64,000 bases of DNA from Rhodoferax sp. PAMC 29310 (GTDB lineage Bacteria > Pseudomonadota > Gammaproteobacteria > Burkholderiales > Burkholderiaceae_C), in assembly GCF_017948265.1 (NCBI RefSeq), contig NZ_CP072852.1, positions 1,364,001 to 1,428,000 on the forward strand, in the 5' to 3' direction. Under the pieces are notes generated by a model. The model saw only the letters and a program-made list of their open reading frames with translations, was not told the origin of the DNA and ran no database searches. The translations under genes and the position numbers were made by a program. Positions 1-9,821 of this stretch are shown in pieces. Each line of letters begins with the position of its first letter. Position 1 is the stretch's first letter.

Positions 1-461
1 TGCCCGACGCGGGTCGATTTGGTGTGTCGATTTGCTATGACATGTAGTTCCCCGAAACCACACGAACCCTGGTGGCCATGGGCGCAGAGGTGATCCTTCA
101 CCCCACCATGACTGACACGATTGACCGCGACGTGGAATTGTCGATTGCTCGAGCGTCGGCCGCAACCAACCAGGTCTATTTCTTTGACATCAACGGCTCA
201 GGGGATGCCGGCACAGGTCGCTCCATCGTGATTGACCCGTCAGGCTACGTGTTGCACCAGGCCGCTGCAGGGGCTGAGGTGATCCCGATTGAAGTGGACT
301 TTGCAAAAGTGCGACGCGAACGGGAGCGCGGATTGCGCAGCAACCTGGGCCAACCGTTGAAGAGCTTTCGGGATCGCGATGTGGACTTCACCGTCTATCA
401 GAAGGATTCGGGTGTGGACGCTTACCTGAACACACTCGGCCCGCTGGTGAAACCCGAATAG
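1..461 (+). pseudogene. Nitrilase/C-N hydrolase family gene, 5'-truncated by the window, broken by an amber codon
   Basis: The frame is open from the window edge apart from one stop. It reads ...FGVSICYDM, then TAG at 45-47, then FPETTRTL and 130 further residues to a stop at 459-461. The family motif around the catalytic cysteine normally reads CYD-x-W/R-FPE, so the TAG sits where tryptophan (TGG) is usual and follows the cysteine by four codons. The rest of the protein is well preserved: GAEVILHP, IARASAATNQ and GRSIVIDPSG are typical C-terminal parts of the carbon-nitrogen hydrolase fold. A protein restarting at the ATG at 72 would lack the catalytic cysteine and probably be inactive. Family members hydrolyse nitriles or amides, and the substrate cannot be told here. 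The decay seems recent because no other damage is visible. A sequencing error or an amber suppressor is also possible. Confidence 0.75.
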
Positions 462-841
462 TGCCGCCTTGCAGGCCCGAGCGCCGCGGGCCTGTGCACC
501 GGCACAAAGATGTGGTCGTGGTTCAGGCCGGCAACCACGTTGCAGCTTATGCCGGCTTGACCTAACGCGGTGGCGAAGGCGGCGGTCAAGCCCACCGCTT
601 CCAGGTCTGAGTTCACATTCAGCGTGATCCAGGCGCAGCGCAAGGCTGGCTTGAGGCCAGCCGCTAGGGCAACCGATTCTTCCAAAACAAGCGACAAGCC
701 CTCTGGCTCTCTGATGGATGCCATGACATGCGCCGGGTCGATCGGCACCGTGCCATCGCTTTGTGTGAACACGTAAACGCCTGCATTGAGCACCGGCTCC
801 ATGTGCCGAAGACGGGTGTCTAGATCTGAGATGGGAGGCAT
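422..841 (-). CDS. ACT-domain protein, small stand-alone regulator-like protein
   Basis: This is a protein of about 139 residues starting at the ATG at 841 (MPPISDLDTRL). The frame is also open upstream, but the extra 25 residues look unlike the family. It resembles stand-alone ACT-domain proteins (the ACT_7 type, formerly DUF2241), with an N-terminal EPVLNAGVYVF segment followed by an ACT fold containing ITLNVNSDLEAVGL and the final strand HIFVPV. Such domains bind amino acids and often act allosterically, but the role of this family is unknown. The 3' end overlaps the end of the converging nitrilase pseudogene by about 40 bases, and the last 15 residues (GPARRHYSGFTSG) look less conserved. 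That may mean the reading frame was extended when an original stop was lost. Confidence 0.7.
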   Translation of the reverse strand: MPPISDLDTRLRHMEPVLNAGVYVFTQSDGTVPIDPAHVMASIREPEGLSLVLEESVALAAGLKPALRCAWITLNVNSDLEAVGLTAAFATALGQAGISCNVVAGLNHDHIFVPVHRPAALGPARRHYSGFTSGPSVFR

Positions 842-863
842 GGTTTGATGTCTTGGATTGATA

Positions 864-900
864 TTTGGCGATTGTCGACAACTGAACAATTGTCGCCAAA
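864..900. promoter_or_regulatory. Nested palindromes upstream of the ACT-domain gene
   Basis: An outer inverted repeat TTTGGCGA (864-871) / TCGCCAAA (893-900) encloses two perfect short palindromes, TTGTCGACAA (872-881) and ACAATTGT (886-893). The site is 23 bases upstream of the ACT-domain start and downstream of the acyl-CoA synthetase stop. It could be an operator for a GntR- or IclR-like dimer or a transcription-terminating stem. There is no U-run on either side, which favours an operator. Confidence 0.35.
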
Positions 901-939
901 GACGAACCCTGCGCAATCGCTGAAATAAAAGCCAAAAAA

Positions 940-2886
940 CTACGGTACGTGCAGGGCCACCTTGACCGGCAAACGTGCCAGGGCGTCCTTCACCGCCGCG
1001 TGCATTACCGCAAAACGCTCACCAGCCAGATCGGTGGGAATGCTCACCCGAACCCCATGCTGCGGATCGATCTCTACTATGACCGCAGGCTCGCCAGTGA
1101 TGCTCTGGTCGCGGTAGACCTGCTCAACCAGCGCCACCACCACTGCCTGGGTGGCGAGCTGGCGCAAATCGGGTTTGAAAATCTTTCCCACGTTGGTCAT
1201 GGGCATGGTGGCCAGAATGGTGACTGCCTTGGGGCGCGCAGGTGCTTCGTCCACTCGGGTGGCAACAAAGTCCAACAACTCGGCCTCGGTCGCCCTCGCG
1301 CCCGGCACCAGGGTGGCGAACATCACCGGCAACTCACCGGCGTAGGCGTCCGGAGCGCCCACGGCGGCGCACAGCTGCACGGCGGGGTGGGCGCTCAGCG
1401 CGTCTTCAATGGTTTTGGGGTCAATGTTGTGCCCGCCGCGAATGATCAGGTCTTTGGCCCGGCCGCTCAGGTTCAGGCGTCCTTCACTGTCCAGCCAACC
1501 CAGGTCACCGGTGGCCAGCCAGCCCTCGGGCGTGAACGCGTGCGCGGTATCCACCGGGTCCAGAAAGCCGGGGAAGACATTGGGCGACTGGAACAGCACC
1601 ATGCCCTGCTCGCCCGCGGGCATGTCGGTGTTGGTGGCACCGCCACTGGCGTCCAGCGCGACGACTCGCATGCGCACATAGGGCGGCGCAAAACCCACAC
1701 AGCCGGCCGGGCCCACCACACCGGGCGGGGTGACGGTGGAGATGCCGGCCATCTCGGTCATGCCAAAGCTTTCATGCACATGAATGCCAAACTGGCGCTC
1801 AAAGCGCAGGCCCAGCTCAGCAGGCATAGGCGCCGCTCCGGTGCGGCAGTAGCGCACCGATGAAATGTCTGCCGCACCTCGCGGCACATTGGATAAGGCG
1901 GCCAGCACCGTGGGTACGCCTGACACCGACGTCGCCCGGTACTTTTCAACCAAATGCCAGTAGTTGGCCAGCACATCGCGGTTGCGCATCAAGGCCGTGG
2001 TGGGGATGACTGTTTCAGCCCCGGCGGCCAGGGCCGTGAGCGAGCCGGGCAAAACGCCTGCTACATGAAAAAGAGGGTAGCCATTGATGCCGACATCAGT
2101 GGGTTGCACGCCTTGCATCATGACGCAGGCCCAGGCCGTGAAGACTTGGCTGCCATGGCTGTGGCGGGCCAGCTTGGGCGCGCCGGTGGTGCCACCGGTG
2201 TGAAAGTAGGCGGCAACGTCAGTGGGCAGGATATTGCGGCCGCTCACCAAGTGGTCATCGACTTGGGCGGCACGTGCCGAGCCAAAATCGAGCACGCCTT
2301 CAGGCAATGGCGGTTCGCTGTCCAATGTTTCATCATGGGGTGCCACCCGCAGCACCGTCGTCAGCGTGGCCACCTGCGTGCGCAAACGCAGCGCTTTGGA
2401 CCAGAGTGGCGTATCAGCGTCGCTGCCATAGGCGATCAATACCTTGGCGCGGGCCACAGTCATGAGCGACACCAGTTTTTCATCGCTAAGCAAGGGGTTG
2501 AGCGGCTGCACAATGCCAGCCGCCTCGCCACCCCAAAGGGCCAAGTGATATTCCAGACAACCGGGCAGCAAAACCGCCACCGCGTCCTCAGGGCCGACAC
2601 CTAGGCTGTGCAACAGGTTGGCGGTTTGGTGCACGCCGGCCAGCAGGTCGGCATAGGACCATCGAATCGGCGCATCCTCAGGATTGGCCGTGCGCAAAAA
2701 GGTCAGCGCAGGTTTGCTGCCAAAGGCTCGCGCCGAGTTACACAGCAGGGCGTAGGTGCTGGGAACGGCCACGGTTTGCGCCAGCGGCAGCGCTTCCAGC
2801 CGCCGAACGTCGTCCAGGCTGCGAATGGGTGGCGGCGCCACAAAAGGCTGGTTGGCCGCTGTAGGGGGTGTGGATGGCTTGTTCAT
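940..2886 (-). CDS. Acyl-CoA synthetase (AMP-forming, ANL superfamily)
   Basis: This 648-residue protein activates a carboxylic acid with ATP and then forms the CoA thioester. The phosphate-binding loop FHTGGTTGAPK lies at about residues 228-238. A second core motif, SFGMTEM, is in the middle, and the hinge region GRAKDLIIRGGHNIDP near residue 480 marks the start of the small C-terminal domain. The usual catalytic lysine region (NVGKIFKP) is present near residue 570. It is longer than most acetyl-CoA synthetase-like enzymes because of an extra N-terminal segment and a C-terminal tail. The substrate is unknown. It follows hutF on the same strand with a 59-base gap, so it may be the last gene of the histidine operon or have its own promoter. 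Confidence 0.85.
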   Translation of the reverse strand: MNKPSTPPTAANQPFVAPPPIRSLDDVRRLEALPLAQTVAVPSTYALLCNSARAFGSKPALTFLRTANPEDAPIRWSYADLLAGVHQTANLLHSLGVGPEDAVAVLLPGCLEYHLALWGGEAAGIVQPLNPLLSDEKLVSLMTVARAKVLIAYGSDADTPLWSKALRLRTQVATLTTVLRVAPHDETLDSEPPLPEGVLDFGSARAAQVDDHLVSGRNILPTDVAAYFHTGGTTGAPKLARHSHGSQVFTAWACVMMQGVQPTDVGINGYPLFHVAGVLPGSLTALAAGAETVIPTTALMRNRDVLANYWHLVEKYRATSVSGVPTVLAALSNVPRGAADISSVRYCRTGAAPMPAELGLRFERQFGIHVHESFGMTEMAGISTVTPPGVVGPAGCVGFAPPYVRMRVVALDASGGATNTDMPAGEQGMVLFQSPNVFPGFLDPVDTAHAFTPEGWLATGDLGWLDSEGRLNLSGRAKDLIIRGGHNIDPKTIEDALSAHPAVQLCAAVGAPDAYAGELPVMFATLVPGARATEAELLDFVATRVDEAPARPKAVTILATMPMTNVGKIFKPDLRQLATQAVVVALVEQVYRDQSITGEPAVIVEIDPQHGVRVSIPTDLAGERFAVMHAAVKDALARLPVKVALHVP

Positions 2887-2945
2887 GGTGTGATTTGGAC
2901 TTTAAGCCCAAACACCACCCTGCGAAGTCACCCGCGCGTCCTGCC

Positions 2946-4343
2946 CTACAACTCGCTCCACAAATCACGCATGACCTGGGCATAGTTCTGAGCCTGCGCG
3001 GGCCACTGTGCCAAGTTGTGCGCCTGACCAGCCAGGTAGACCGCCAAGGGCTTGGCGTCGGGACTGGAGAAAAGCTGGGCATCCAGAACGTGGTCGGCAG
3101 GCATTCCCAACAACGCTGGGGCGTTGGAGTCCAGCACCATGAAGTCGGCACGATGCCCCACCTGAATACCGCCCAGCGGCTGCGCGGTGGCGGCGTGCCC
3201 GCCGGCCAACGCCCCCTCAAACAACGCGGCAGCGGTGCTAAGGTGCTCGCCAGCCTGCGCCGCCACATTGCGCTGGCGCAGGGCGAGGCGCTGGGAATAC
3301 TCCAGCAAGCGCAACTCTTCGCTCCAACTGCGGGTGACGTGGCTGTCTGAACCAATCGACCAACGGCCACCTCGCTTGGCAAAGCCGCTGTAGTCAAACA
3401 CGCCGTCACCCAGATTGGCCTCGGTGCTGGGGCAAATGATGATGGAAGCACCTGCGTAGGCCACACCTTGCAACTCGGCAGGCGTGGTGTGGGTGGCATG
3501 CACCAAATTCCAGTTTGCATTAACCGGCATCTTCGTAAGCAACCACTCTATCGGGCGCAGACCCGTGTGGGAGATGCAGTCTTGCACCTCCTGGGTTTGT
3601 TCGGCAATGTGAATGTGCACCGGCAGGCCACTCTCGTTGGCAAAGGCCGCGATTTCCGCAATGGCGCCTTCATCAGCGGCACGCAACGAGTGCATAGCCA
3701 CACCCACGTTGACCCACGGCATGTCGCGCACCTGGGCTTGCAAGCCTTCAACCAGGCGGGCAATGGACGTTGGCGATGACGCAAAACGGCGCTGGTCGCC
3801 GCGCAAGCCCGCCGCATCAAAACCGGAGCGCATGTACAGCGTGGGCAATAGCGTCAAGCCCATGCCGGCGCGCTGCGCAGCACGCGCCAGAGCGAGCGAC
3901 ATCTCCAGCGGATCGGCATAGGGCTGACCGCTGGGCGCGTTGTGCAGGTAGTGGAACTCGCAAACCTGGGTGTAGCCACTTTGGCGCAGCTCGGTGTAGA
4001 GCAAGGTGGCAATGGTCTCCAACTGGGCTGGCGCAATACGCAGGGCGGCCGTGTACATGCGGTCGCGCCAGCTCCAGAAGTCGTCGCTGGCCGTGCCCAC
4101 TGCCCCACCCCGGCGCTCGGTGAGTCCGACGATGGCGCGCTGAAAGGCGTGGCTGTGGGCGTTGACCAGCCCCGGCAGCACCGGTCCAGGCAAGACAACA
4201 GCGCCCCTTCGCTCCACCTCGGAGGCGCCCGCTTGCACGCCGCTCCAAACTCCATTGACATTTACACCCAGCAACACGTCCCGTGCCCATGTGCCGTTGA
4301 CCCACGCTTGTTGGGCGAAAAAACTCTTCGTGGCGTCAGTCAT
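2946..4343 (-). CDS. hutF: Formimidoylglutamate deiminase
   Basis: HutF converts N-formimino-L-glutamate to N-formyl-L-glutamate plus ammonia, the fourth step of the five-step histidine pathway. The 465-residue length fits the family. It is an amidohydrolase-fold metalloenzyme: the metal-binding motif NAHSHAFQRA lies near residue 62, HIAEQ in the middle, and GSDSHVTRSWSEELR provides the conserved aspartate and histidine. The start overlaps the end of hutG by 8 bases, so the two are surely co-transcribed. Its presence together with hutG shows that this organism uses the deiminase/deformylase branch rather than direct formiminoglutamase cleavage. Confidence 0.93.
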   Translation of the reverse strand: MTDATKSFFAQQAWVNGTWARDVLLGVNVNGVWSGVQAGASEVERRGAVVLPGPVLPGLVNAHSHAFQRAIVGLTERRGGAVGTASDDFWSWRDRMYTAALRIAPAQLETIATLLYTELRQSGYTQVCEFHYLHNAPSGQPYADPLEMSLALARAAQRAGMGLTLLPTLYMRSGFDAAGLRGDQRRFASSPTSIARLVEGLQAQVRDMPWVNVGVAMHSLRAADEGAIAEIAAFANESGLPVHIHIAEQTQEVQDCISHTGLRPIEWLLTKMPVNANWNLVHATHTTPAELQGVAYAGASIIICPSTEANLGDGVFDYSGFAKRGGRWSIGSDSHVTRSWSEELRLLEYSQRLALRQRNVAAQAGEHLSTAAALFEGALAGGHAATAQPLGGIQVGHRADFMVLDSNAPALLGMPADHVLDAQLFSSPDAKPLAVYLAGQAHNLAQWPAQAQNYAQVMRDLWSEL

Positions 4344-5133
4344 ACAGCTTCCGGCAAGCGCTCATCGCGGCTTGCAGCATCGTCGTCAGCAGCGGTTGTA
4401 TGGCGGCCGCCTTGGCGGCGTCATAGGCAAACGGTGCGCTCTCTTGCATATAGAGGTATTGGCACATTTCCAGTTGCACGGCGTGCACCCGGTTGGCCGG
4501 TGCGCCGTAGTGGCGGGTGATGTAGCCGCCTTTAAAGCGGCCGTTCAGCACATGGCTGACCTTGGTTTGCGAGGCACAAGTCTGAATCACAGCCCCGGCA
4601 ACAGCTTCATGGGCGCTGTCGCCATTGGCAGTGCCCACGTTCAGCCCCGGTAGCGTGCCTTCAAACAGCCATGAAATTTGCGAGCGAATGCTGTGTGCGT
4701 CCCACAGCAGCGCATAGCCATGCTCCGCCTTGATACGCTGCAGCTCAGCCGCCAAAGCCGTGTGATACGGCTGCCAATAGAGCGCACGCCGGCGCAGGCA
4801 CTCCTGCGGCCCCGGTGCCTGGCCCGGCAGGTACAAGGCGTCGCCCGTGAAGAAATGCGTGGGGCACAATTCCGTGTTGGAGGCACCGGGGTACATGGGT
4901 GCGTCATCCGGCGGGCGGTTCAGGTCGATCACGTAGCGCGAGGTCTTTGGCATCAGCACGCTGGCCCCCAACTCGGGCAAGGTGTTGTAGAGCTGGTCCA
5001 AGTGCCAGTCGGTGTCTTCCACCTCCCAAGCGGGGGGCACATAGGCGCTGCGCAATTCCTCAGGAATATGGGTGCCAATGTGGGGCATGCTGACCAGAAG
5101 CGGCGAATTGCCATGGTGCAGGGTGTAGGTCAT
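4336..5133 (-). CDS. hutG: N-formylglutamate deformylase
   Basis: HutG hydrolyses N-formyl-L-glutamate to glutamate and formate, the last step of histidine breakdown here. The protein has 265 residues, the usual length for the N-formylglutamate amidohydrolase family. Visible conserved segments are [13 protein letters not shown] near the N-terminus (metal ligand region), [24 protein letters not shown] (second ligand region) and [13 protein letters not shown]. Its start overlaps the hutI stop by 4 bases (ATGA) and its end overlaps hutF by 8 bases, indicating translational coupling within the minus-strand hut operon. Confidence 0.93.
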   Translation of the reverse strand: MTYTLHHGNSPLLVSMPHIGTHIPEELRSAYVPPAWEVEDTDWHLDQLYNTLPELGASVLMPKTSRYVIDLNRPPDDAPMYPGASNTELCPTHFFTGDALYLPGQAPGPQECLRRRALYWQPYHTALAAELQRIKAEHGYALLWDAHSIRSQISWLFEGTLPGLNVGTANGDSAHEAVAGAVIQTCASQTKVSHVLNGRFKGGYITRHYGAPANRVHAVQLEMCQYLYMQESAPFAYDAAKAAAIQPLLTTMLQAAMSACRKLYD

Positions 5134-6344
5134 CGAACTTGGCCTTCAAAAACAACTTCGCGGCAGGGGTTGGCGCCCAACGCGTAGCTGAGTTGGGCGG
5201 GATGCTTGACGTTCCACAGCACAAAGTCGGCGCGGTGGCCCGTGGCCAGCACGCCCCGGTCCGCCAGCCCCAATGCTTGCGCGGCATGGCGGGTAACACC
5301 GACCAGAGCCTCTTCGGGCGTCAGGCGGAACAGCGTGCACGCCATGTTGAGCATCAGCAACAGCGAGGTGCACGGAGAACTGCCGGGGTTGCAGTCGGTA
5401 GACACGGCGATCGGCACGTTCAGGCGACGCAGCAACTCAATGGGCGGCAGCCTGGTTTCACGCAGAAAGTAAAACGCGCCCGGCAGCAACACGGCCACAC
5501 TGCCCGCTTGTGCCATCGCCACGGCGCCCTCCTCGCTCAACCACTCCAGGTGGTCGCAACTCAAAGCCCCAAAACTGGCAGCCAACGCCGCGCCACCGCT
5601 GTCGCTGAGTTGTTCAGCGTGCAACTTCACCGGCAGGTTCAGCGCGCTAGCGGCTTCAAACACCCGGGCGACCTGAGCGGGGCTGAAGGCAATTCGTTCA
5701 CAAAAAGCATCCACGGCGTCAACGAGTCCCTCGCGATGCAATTCGCGCAGCATGCCAACCACCTCGTCAATGTAGGCGTCCGCCCGGCCGGCAAAGCTCG
5801 CCGGCACAGCATGGGCGCCCAGAAAGGTGGTACGCACCGACACCCGATGCTCTTGGCCCAAGTCACGCGCCACCTCCAGCATCTTGCCCTCGTCCATCAA
5901 GCTCAGGCCGTAGCCGGACTTGATCTCCAGGGTGGTCACGCCTTCTTTTAAAAGTTGTTGCAAGCGCACGCTGCTTTGTGCCTTCAATTCCTCCGCCCTG
6001 GCGTTGCGCGTTGCCAGCAACGTAGAGGCAATGCCTCCGCCTTGTGCGGCAATGTCTTCATAGCTGGCGCCCTGCAGGCGCATTTCAAACTCATGGGCAC
6101 GGTCACCGCCGTACACCAGGTGGGTGTGGCAATCGATCAAGCCGGGGGTGATCAGGGCGCCGCCCGCGTCGTGCTGGGTGGTGCAGCGCTCCAGCAAATC
6201 CGCCGGCACCTCGGTGCGGGGGCCAACCCAGCGCAGTGTCTGGCCTTCCACCACCAACGCGCCGTCGGGAATCAAACCGTAAGGCATGACGGCGCCGGCG
6301 CGCATCGTTGCAAGGTTGCAATTGTTCCAAAATGTCAGACTCAT
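5130..6344 (-). CDS. hutI: Imidazolonepropionase
   Basis: HutI hydrolyses 4-imidazolone-5-propionate to N-formimino-L-glutamate, the third step of histidine degradation. It has 404 residues, the standard length. The metal-binding motif [14 protein letters not shown] sits near residue 70. [14 protein letters not shown] residues (here [15 protein letters not shown]) and [11 protein letters not shown] supply further ligands and substrate contacts. It belongs to the amidohydrolase superfamily and acts in the cytoplasm. Its start overlaps the hutD stop by 4 bases. Confidence 0.95.
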   Translation of the reverse strand: MSLTFWNNCNLATMRAGAVMPYGLIPDGALVVEGQTLRWVGPRTEVPADLLERCTTQHDAGGALITPGLIDCHTHLVYGGDRAHEFEMRLQGASYEDIAAQGGGIASTLLATRNARAEELKAQSSVRLQQLLKEGVTTLEIKSGYGLSLMDEGKMLEVARDLGQEHRVSVRTTFLGAHAVPASFAGRADAYIDEVVGMLRELHREGLVDAVDAFCERIAFSPAQVARVFEAASALNLPVKLHAEQLSDSGGAALAASFGALSCDHLEWLSEEGAVAMAQAGSVAVLLPGAFYFLRETRLPPIELLRRLNVPIAVSTDCNPGSSPCTSLLLMLNMACTLFRLTPEEALVGVTRHAAQALGLADRGVLATGHRADFVLWNVKHPAQLSYALGANPCREVVFEGQVR

Positions 6345-6898
6345 AAATCAATCTCCATCCATAGCGCGTGCTCAGCATGCACCTGAAACTGGCTACCCAC
6401 CGGCAGATGCTGCCAAATTAAGGTTTGGGGCTCCAATGTCAATACTTCAGTATTAAATAGCACTCTAGCCCCCGTATTACCTGCGTAGACAGCTATTGTT
6501 TTAGGAGTATTCAGCGTTCGATCAAACGGCACGCGAAGCCGCTCCATGCGGGCGCCCACACCCTGCTTCACCATGAGGTTGAAATCTTGCGTGGGGTCGT
6601 CGAGCAGTTGGCAGTCCACTGGAACATCTCCATCAAAGTCAAACGGCGCGGTGTCATCGTGCAAGACGTGGCGACGGTTTTCGATGGTCAGCTGTACGCC
6701 TGCGCCGCTCAACACCGAAAACCAGCGATGCACACCCGGGAAGGCTGAAAACGGCCCGCCCTGTGCCACCTCCGCCACGGACATGCGCCAGACCCAGTTC
6801 TGGGTCTCCGGCCAGACCGCGAGTTCACGCGTGGTGCCGCCCCCATTGCGCCAAGGCGTTGGGGCAACGTCATTCAAGTGCAAAACATGCCAGGTCAT
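6341..6898 (-). CDS. hutD: HutD family protein
   Basis: The start is the ATG at 6898 ([11 protein letters not shown]), whose ATGA overlaps the hutC stop. The upstream extension of the frame lies inside hutC and is not real. HutD proteins (about 185 residues) are bicupin proteins found in many hut operons. In Pseudomonas the protein has been proposed to set an upper limit on hut expression. Characteristic segments are [14 protein letters not shown] at the N-terminus, [22 protein letters not shown] and [10 protein letters not shown]. Residues of roughly 125-145 ([18 protein letters not shown]) are encoded by a copy of the dispersed 47-bp element at 6455-6501, so this part of the protein may have come from the repeat. 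No enzymatic reaction is established for this family. Confidence 0.88.
   Translation of the reverse strand: MTWHVLHLNDVAPTPWRNGGGTTRELAVWPETQNWVWRMSVAEVAQGGPFSAFPGVHRWFSVLSGAGVQLTIENRRHVLHDDTAPFDFDGDVPVDCQLLDDPTQDFNLMVKQGVGARMERLRVPFDRTLNTPKTIAVYAGNTGARVLFNTEVLTLEPQTLIWQHLPVGSQFQVHAEHALWMEIDL
6455..6501 (-). repeat. Dispersed ~47-bp element, copy inside hutD
   Basis: Read on the minus strand, the copy begins AAACAATAGCTGTCTACGCA and ends GGGCTAGAGTGCTATTT. It shares length and the two conserved blocks (ATAGCTG near the start, GGGCTAGAG near the end) with the copies at 30351, 39296, 40751, 43627 and 45902. It is translated in frame with no stop. Confidence 0.6.
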
Positions 6899-7614
6899 AA
6901 CTGAAAATTCCCACTGAAGCTGTAACGCAAACCGGGGTACACCAAGCGGGCCACGCTGGCCACATGCGCACCACTCACTGTGCGCCGGGTCATGACCAAA
7001 CAAGGCTCTCCGCGTTTCATGGCCAGGTGTTTGGCCTCCAACGGGTCCGGCAGGCAAGCTTCGATCACATAGCTGGCTTCTGTCAAGGGGGCATGGTCCA
7101 ACAGGTAATGGGTGGGCGTGGTGCGGGCGAAATCATTGCGCATGTAATCTGGCGCGGCCAACGGGTTCACATGGCGGTCTTCAAACTGAATCGGCACGTC
7201 GTTTTCAAAATGCACCAGTTGGGAATGAAACACCGTGTCGCCCACCGCCACACCCAATACCTGGGCAAGTGCGGCGTCAGCCGGCACAGCCTCTAACTTC
7301 ACCAAACGGCTGGTGTGCGTGTGGCCCCGGGCCAGCACCTCCTCATGAATGTCTCGCACTGCCAGCGTGCTGGAGATGCGGTGCAACTGCGCCACCACCG
7401 TGCCCGAACCTTGCACACGCGTCACCAGCCCCTCCACCGCCAGCTCTTTCACAGCGCGGTTCACCGTCATGCGGCTCACCCCAAACTGCAACTGCAACGC
7501 GGCTTCGCTGGGCACCGCATCGCCCGGGCGCCAAGCACCGGAGGTGATTTGCGACTTGACGAAGGCTTTGACTTGCTCGTAGGCAGGGAGTGGTTGAACA
7601 ACCATTTCACGCAC
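6895..7614 (-). CDS. hutC: Histidine utilisation repressor, GntR/HutC family
   Basis: HutC represses hut genes and is released by urocanate. The 239-residue protein has an N-terminal winged helix (residues about 8-72, with [28 protein letters not shown] and the wing [12 protein letters not shown]) and a C-terminal UTRA ligand-binding domain (from about residue 95, including [23 protein letters not shown] and [11 protein letters not shown]). A likely operator is the palindrome at 10780-10797 upstream of hutU. The gene overlaps the ABC ATPase gene by 8 bases at its 5' end and hutD by 4 bases at its 3' end, so the repressor is part of the operon it probably controls. Confidence 0.92.
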   Translation of the reverse strand: MREMVVQPLPAYEQVKAFVKSQITSGAWRPGDAVPSEAALQLQFGVSRMTVNRAVKELAVEGLVTRVQGSGTVVAQLHRISSTLAVRDIHEEVLARGHTHTSRLVKLEAVPADAALAQVLGVAVGDTVFHSQLVHFENDVPIQFEDRHVNPLAAPDYMRNDFARTTPTHYLLDHAPLTEASYVIEACLPDPLEAKHLAMKRGEPCLVMTRRTVSGAHVASVARLVYPGLRYSFSGNFQL

Positions 7615-8371
7615 GCGTCAGCACAGCACGCAGAAAGTCTCTCGTGCGCTCTTCCTTTGGGGCCGTAAATATTACGTCAGGAGCGCCAGCCTCTATCACG
7701 ATTCCGCCATCCATGACGACCACAATATCCGCGACCTCTCGCGCAAAATCCATCTCATGGGTCACAACCATCATCGTCATTCCCTCACTGGCGAGTAATT
7801 TCATCACCTGAAGAACCTCGCCGACCAGCTCGGGGTCTAACGCCGACGTCGGCTCGTCAAATAACATGACTTTGGGCTGCATAGCTAACGCCCTGGCAAT
7901 GGCTACACGCTGCTTCTGTCCTCCAGACAAACTTCCGGGCATCGCGTGCGCCTTTTGAGACAAGCCAACTTTATTCAGCAGAACCATGGCCTCAACTTCA
8001 GCATTTACTTTGGACACCCCGCGGACTTTGCAAGGGCCAACCGTGATGTTCTCAATAACCGAAAGGTGCGGAAATAGATTGAAGGACTGGAACACCATGC
8101 CCACTTCTTCACGCAAATGGTTCAAGGCTTGCTCGCCCAACATCTGGCCGTTGTCGGTCAGGACGCGGCCGCATATTTTGACCAATCCACTGTTCGGTTG
8201 CTCAAGTCCATTGCAACACCGCAGAAAGGTACTCTTACCAGAGCCGCTCGGACCAATAACTACGACAACCTGTGACGGTTGAACATCAAAGTCAATTCCG
8301 CACAAGACCTCATGCTCGCCAAATGACTTGTGCAATGCACGGATGTGAATGATGGGTTCTTGGGTTTTCAT
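7607..8371 (-). CDS. Amino-acid ABC transporter ATP-binding protein (HisP/GlnQ type)
   Basis: This 254-residue ATPase powers import by the adjacent permease. It has a Walker A motif GPSGSGKST near residue 40, Q-loop [11 protein letters not shown], signature [15 protein letters not shown], Walker [15 protein letters not shown] and a switch histidine VVTHEM. This pattern is typical of polar amino-acid importers. The start overlaps the permease stop by 4 bases. Because the transporter is embedded between the IclR gene and hutC, histidine or urocanate is the most likely substrate, but this is inferred from position only. Confidence 0.9.
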   Translation of the reverse strand: MKTQEPIIHIRALHKSFGEHEVLCGIDFDVQPSQVVVVIGPSGSGKSTFLRCCNGLEQPNSGLVKICGRVLTDNGQMLGEQALNHLREEVGMVFQSFNLFPHLSVIENITVGPCKVRGVSKVNAEVEAMVLLNKVGLSQKAHAMPGSLSGGQKQRVAIARALAMQPKVMLFDEPTSALDPELVGEVLQVMKLLASEGMTMMVVTHEMDFAREVADIVVVMDGGIVIEAGAPDVIFTAPKEERTRDFLRAVLTRA

Positions 8372-9036
8372 TGCACCATGCCTCCTGCACGCAAACGCTG
8401 TTCGATCTTTCGCAAGGCAAGAGATGTCATTCCAGTCAATATGAAATAGATAGCAGCGATGGCCAGATAGACCTCCAATGAACGATACGTCACACTAATG
8501 ATCTTTTGTCCCTCATGCATCACATCGTGAATGGTGAGTAGCGACACTAGGGCTGAGTTCTTGATCAGGGCAATAAACTCGTTGCCCAGCGGGGGAATCA
8601 TCCGCACCAAGGCTTGAGGCAAGATGATGGCCCGCATGGCAGTTCCATACGACATGCCCATCGATCGCGCTGCCTCCATCTGACCTTTGTCAATCGACTG
8701 GATGGAGCCCCGAACAATTTCGGAAACATAGGCCCCTGAATAAACGCCCAGCCCCAATACGCCGCAGACAAAAGCCGGCAAAAGAATATCGAACTGAGGC
8801 AATCCAAAAAACAGCAGAAAGAGCTGTACCAGCAACGGCGTACCACGAATGACAGCCACATAGCTGGTGCACAACGCATAGACCACGCGCCGCTCAGGCT
8901 TCAGACGCCCGATCCCCACCAACAAGCCCATGACGCAACCAAGCAAGAGCGATAACGAGGTAATTTCAACCGTTACCCACGCCCCTTGCATGAGGTTGCG
9001 CCAACCATCAAAAACTGGAGAGAAATCGAGTTCCAT
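8368..9036 (-). CDS. Amino-acid ABC transporter permease (HisM/GlnP type)
   Basis: This inner-membrane protein of 222 residues has several hydrophobic segments and the typical polar amino-acid permease motifs: [17 protein letters not shown] near residue 83 and the EAA loop [22 protein letters not shown] near residue 142, which contacts the ATPase. The family usually works as homo- or heterodimers. Only one permease gene is present, so a homodimer is likely. It is 17 bases downstream of the binding-protein gene and overlaps the ATPase gene. Confidence 0.9.
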   Translation of the reverse strand: MELDFSPVFDGWRNLMQGAWVTVEITSLSLLLGCVMGLLVGIGRLKPERRVVYALCTSYVAVIRGTPLLVQLFLLFFGLPQFDILLPAFVCGVLGLGVYSGAYVSEIVRGSIQSIDKGQMEAARSMGMSYGTAMRAIILPQALVRMIPPLGNEFIALIKNSALVSLLTIHDVMHEGQKIISVTYRSLEVYLAIAAIYFILTGMTSLALRKIEQRLRAGGMVQ

Positions 9037-9053
9037 CAGATGCCGCCTGCGTG

Positions 9054-9797
9054 TTATTTGGACATGCCGCTAAACCATTTTTTGACAATCTGGGCATAGG
9101 TCCCATCTGCCTTGAGTTTTGCCAGTGCAGCGTTCACGGCACGAGTCAACTCAGGGGTGTCTTTGCGAATAGCCATGCCGTACTCCTCCGTGGTCAACTG
9201 CTGGTCAAGCACCCTCATGCCACCGCGAGTACGTACATATTGAAAAGCGGCCGGTTTGCCGGTAACAGCGGCATCCGCCCGGCCAATGTCAACAAGGTTG
9301 AACATTTCCTGATTTTTTTCAACCTCAACCAATTGAACTAGAGGGTGGTTGGTCCCCAAGTAGCCGACCGACTTGGTTCCGACTTGGACTGCAACTTTTT
9401 TACCATTCAGGTCAGTAAGGGTCTTGATGGCCGAATTGCCATCTTTCACCATAGCAACCAGTCCACCGGCATAGTAAGAGTCGGAAAAATCCACGACTTT
9501 CTTGCGCTCGTCCGTGATATAGATCGCCGAGACTGACATGTCAAATCGTTTGGAAATCAACCCAGGGATCAAACCCTTGAAGTCAATATCCACCCACTCA
9601 ATTCGCTTGTTCATCGCCTTTCCAAGGGCTTCAACCAGTTCAATATCAAACCCGGTTCTCACGTTGTTTTCGACAAATTCCATAGGAGGAAAGGTAGCGT
9701 CGGTGCCAACCCGAAGTGTGTCTTGCGCATGCGCATTGACGGCACTCAAGCCAACGGCTGCAGCACAGGAAAATAGAAAGGTGCGACGAAAGTTCAT
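9054..9797 (-). CDS. Periplasmic amino-acid-binding protein of an ABC importer
   Basis: The 247-residue precursor begins with a signal peptide (MNFRRTFLFSCAAAVGLSAVNAHAQ, cleavage probably after AHA). The mature part is a family 3 solute-binding protein: LRVGTDATFPPMEF at the start, FDIELVEALGK, the strand-crossing DMSVSAIYITDERKKVVDFSDSYY, and GKKVAVQVGTKSVGYL opening the second lobe. It delivers the ligand to the permease encoded downstream. The hut context suggests histidine, urocanate or a related compound. Confidence 0.88.
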   Translation of the reverse strand: MNFRRTFLFSCAAAVGLSAVNAHAQDTLRVGTDATFPPMEFVENNVRTGFDIELVEALGKAMNKRIEWVDIDFKGLIPGLISKRFDMSVSAIYITDERKKVVDFSDSYYAGGLVAMVKDGNSAIKTLTDLNGKKVAVQVGTKSVGYLGTNHPLVQLVEVEKNQEMFNLVDIGRADAAVTGKPAAFQYVRTRGGMRVLDQQLTTEEYGMAIRKDTPELTRAVNAALAKLKADGTYAQIVKKWFSGMSK

Positions 9798-9821
9798 GAT
9801 GTTGTCTCCAGGTGGTTAAAA

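Noticed and set aside
949..1863. Plus-strand open frame opposite the acyl-CoA synthetase
   Set aside because: His- and Arg-rich antisense translation of a well-supported enzyme.
8430..8475. Possible further copy of the dispersed element in the ABC permease gene (AAATAGATAGCAGCGATGG)
   Set aside because: The second half of the element is missing and the encoded residues are normal for the permease family.
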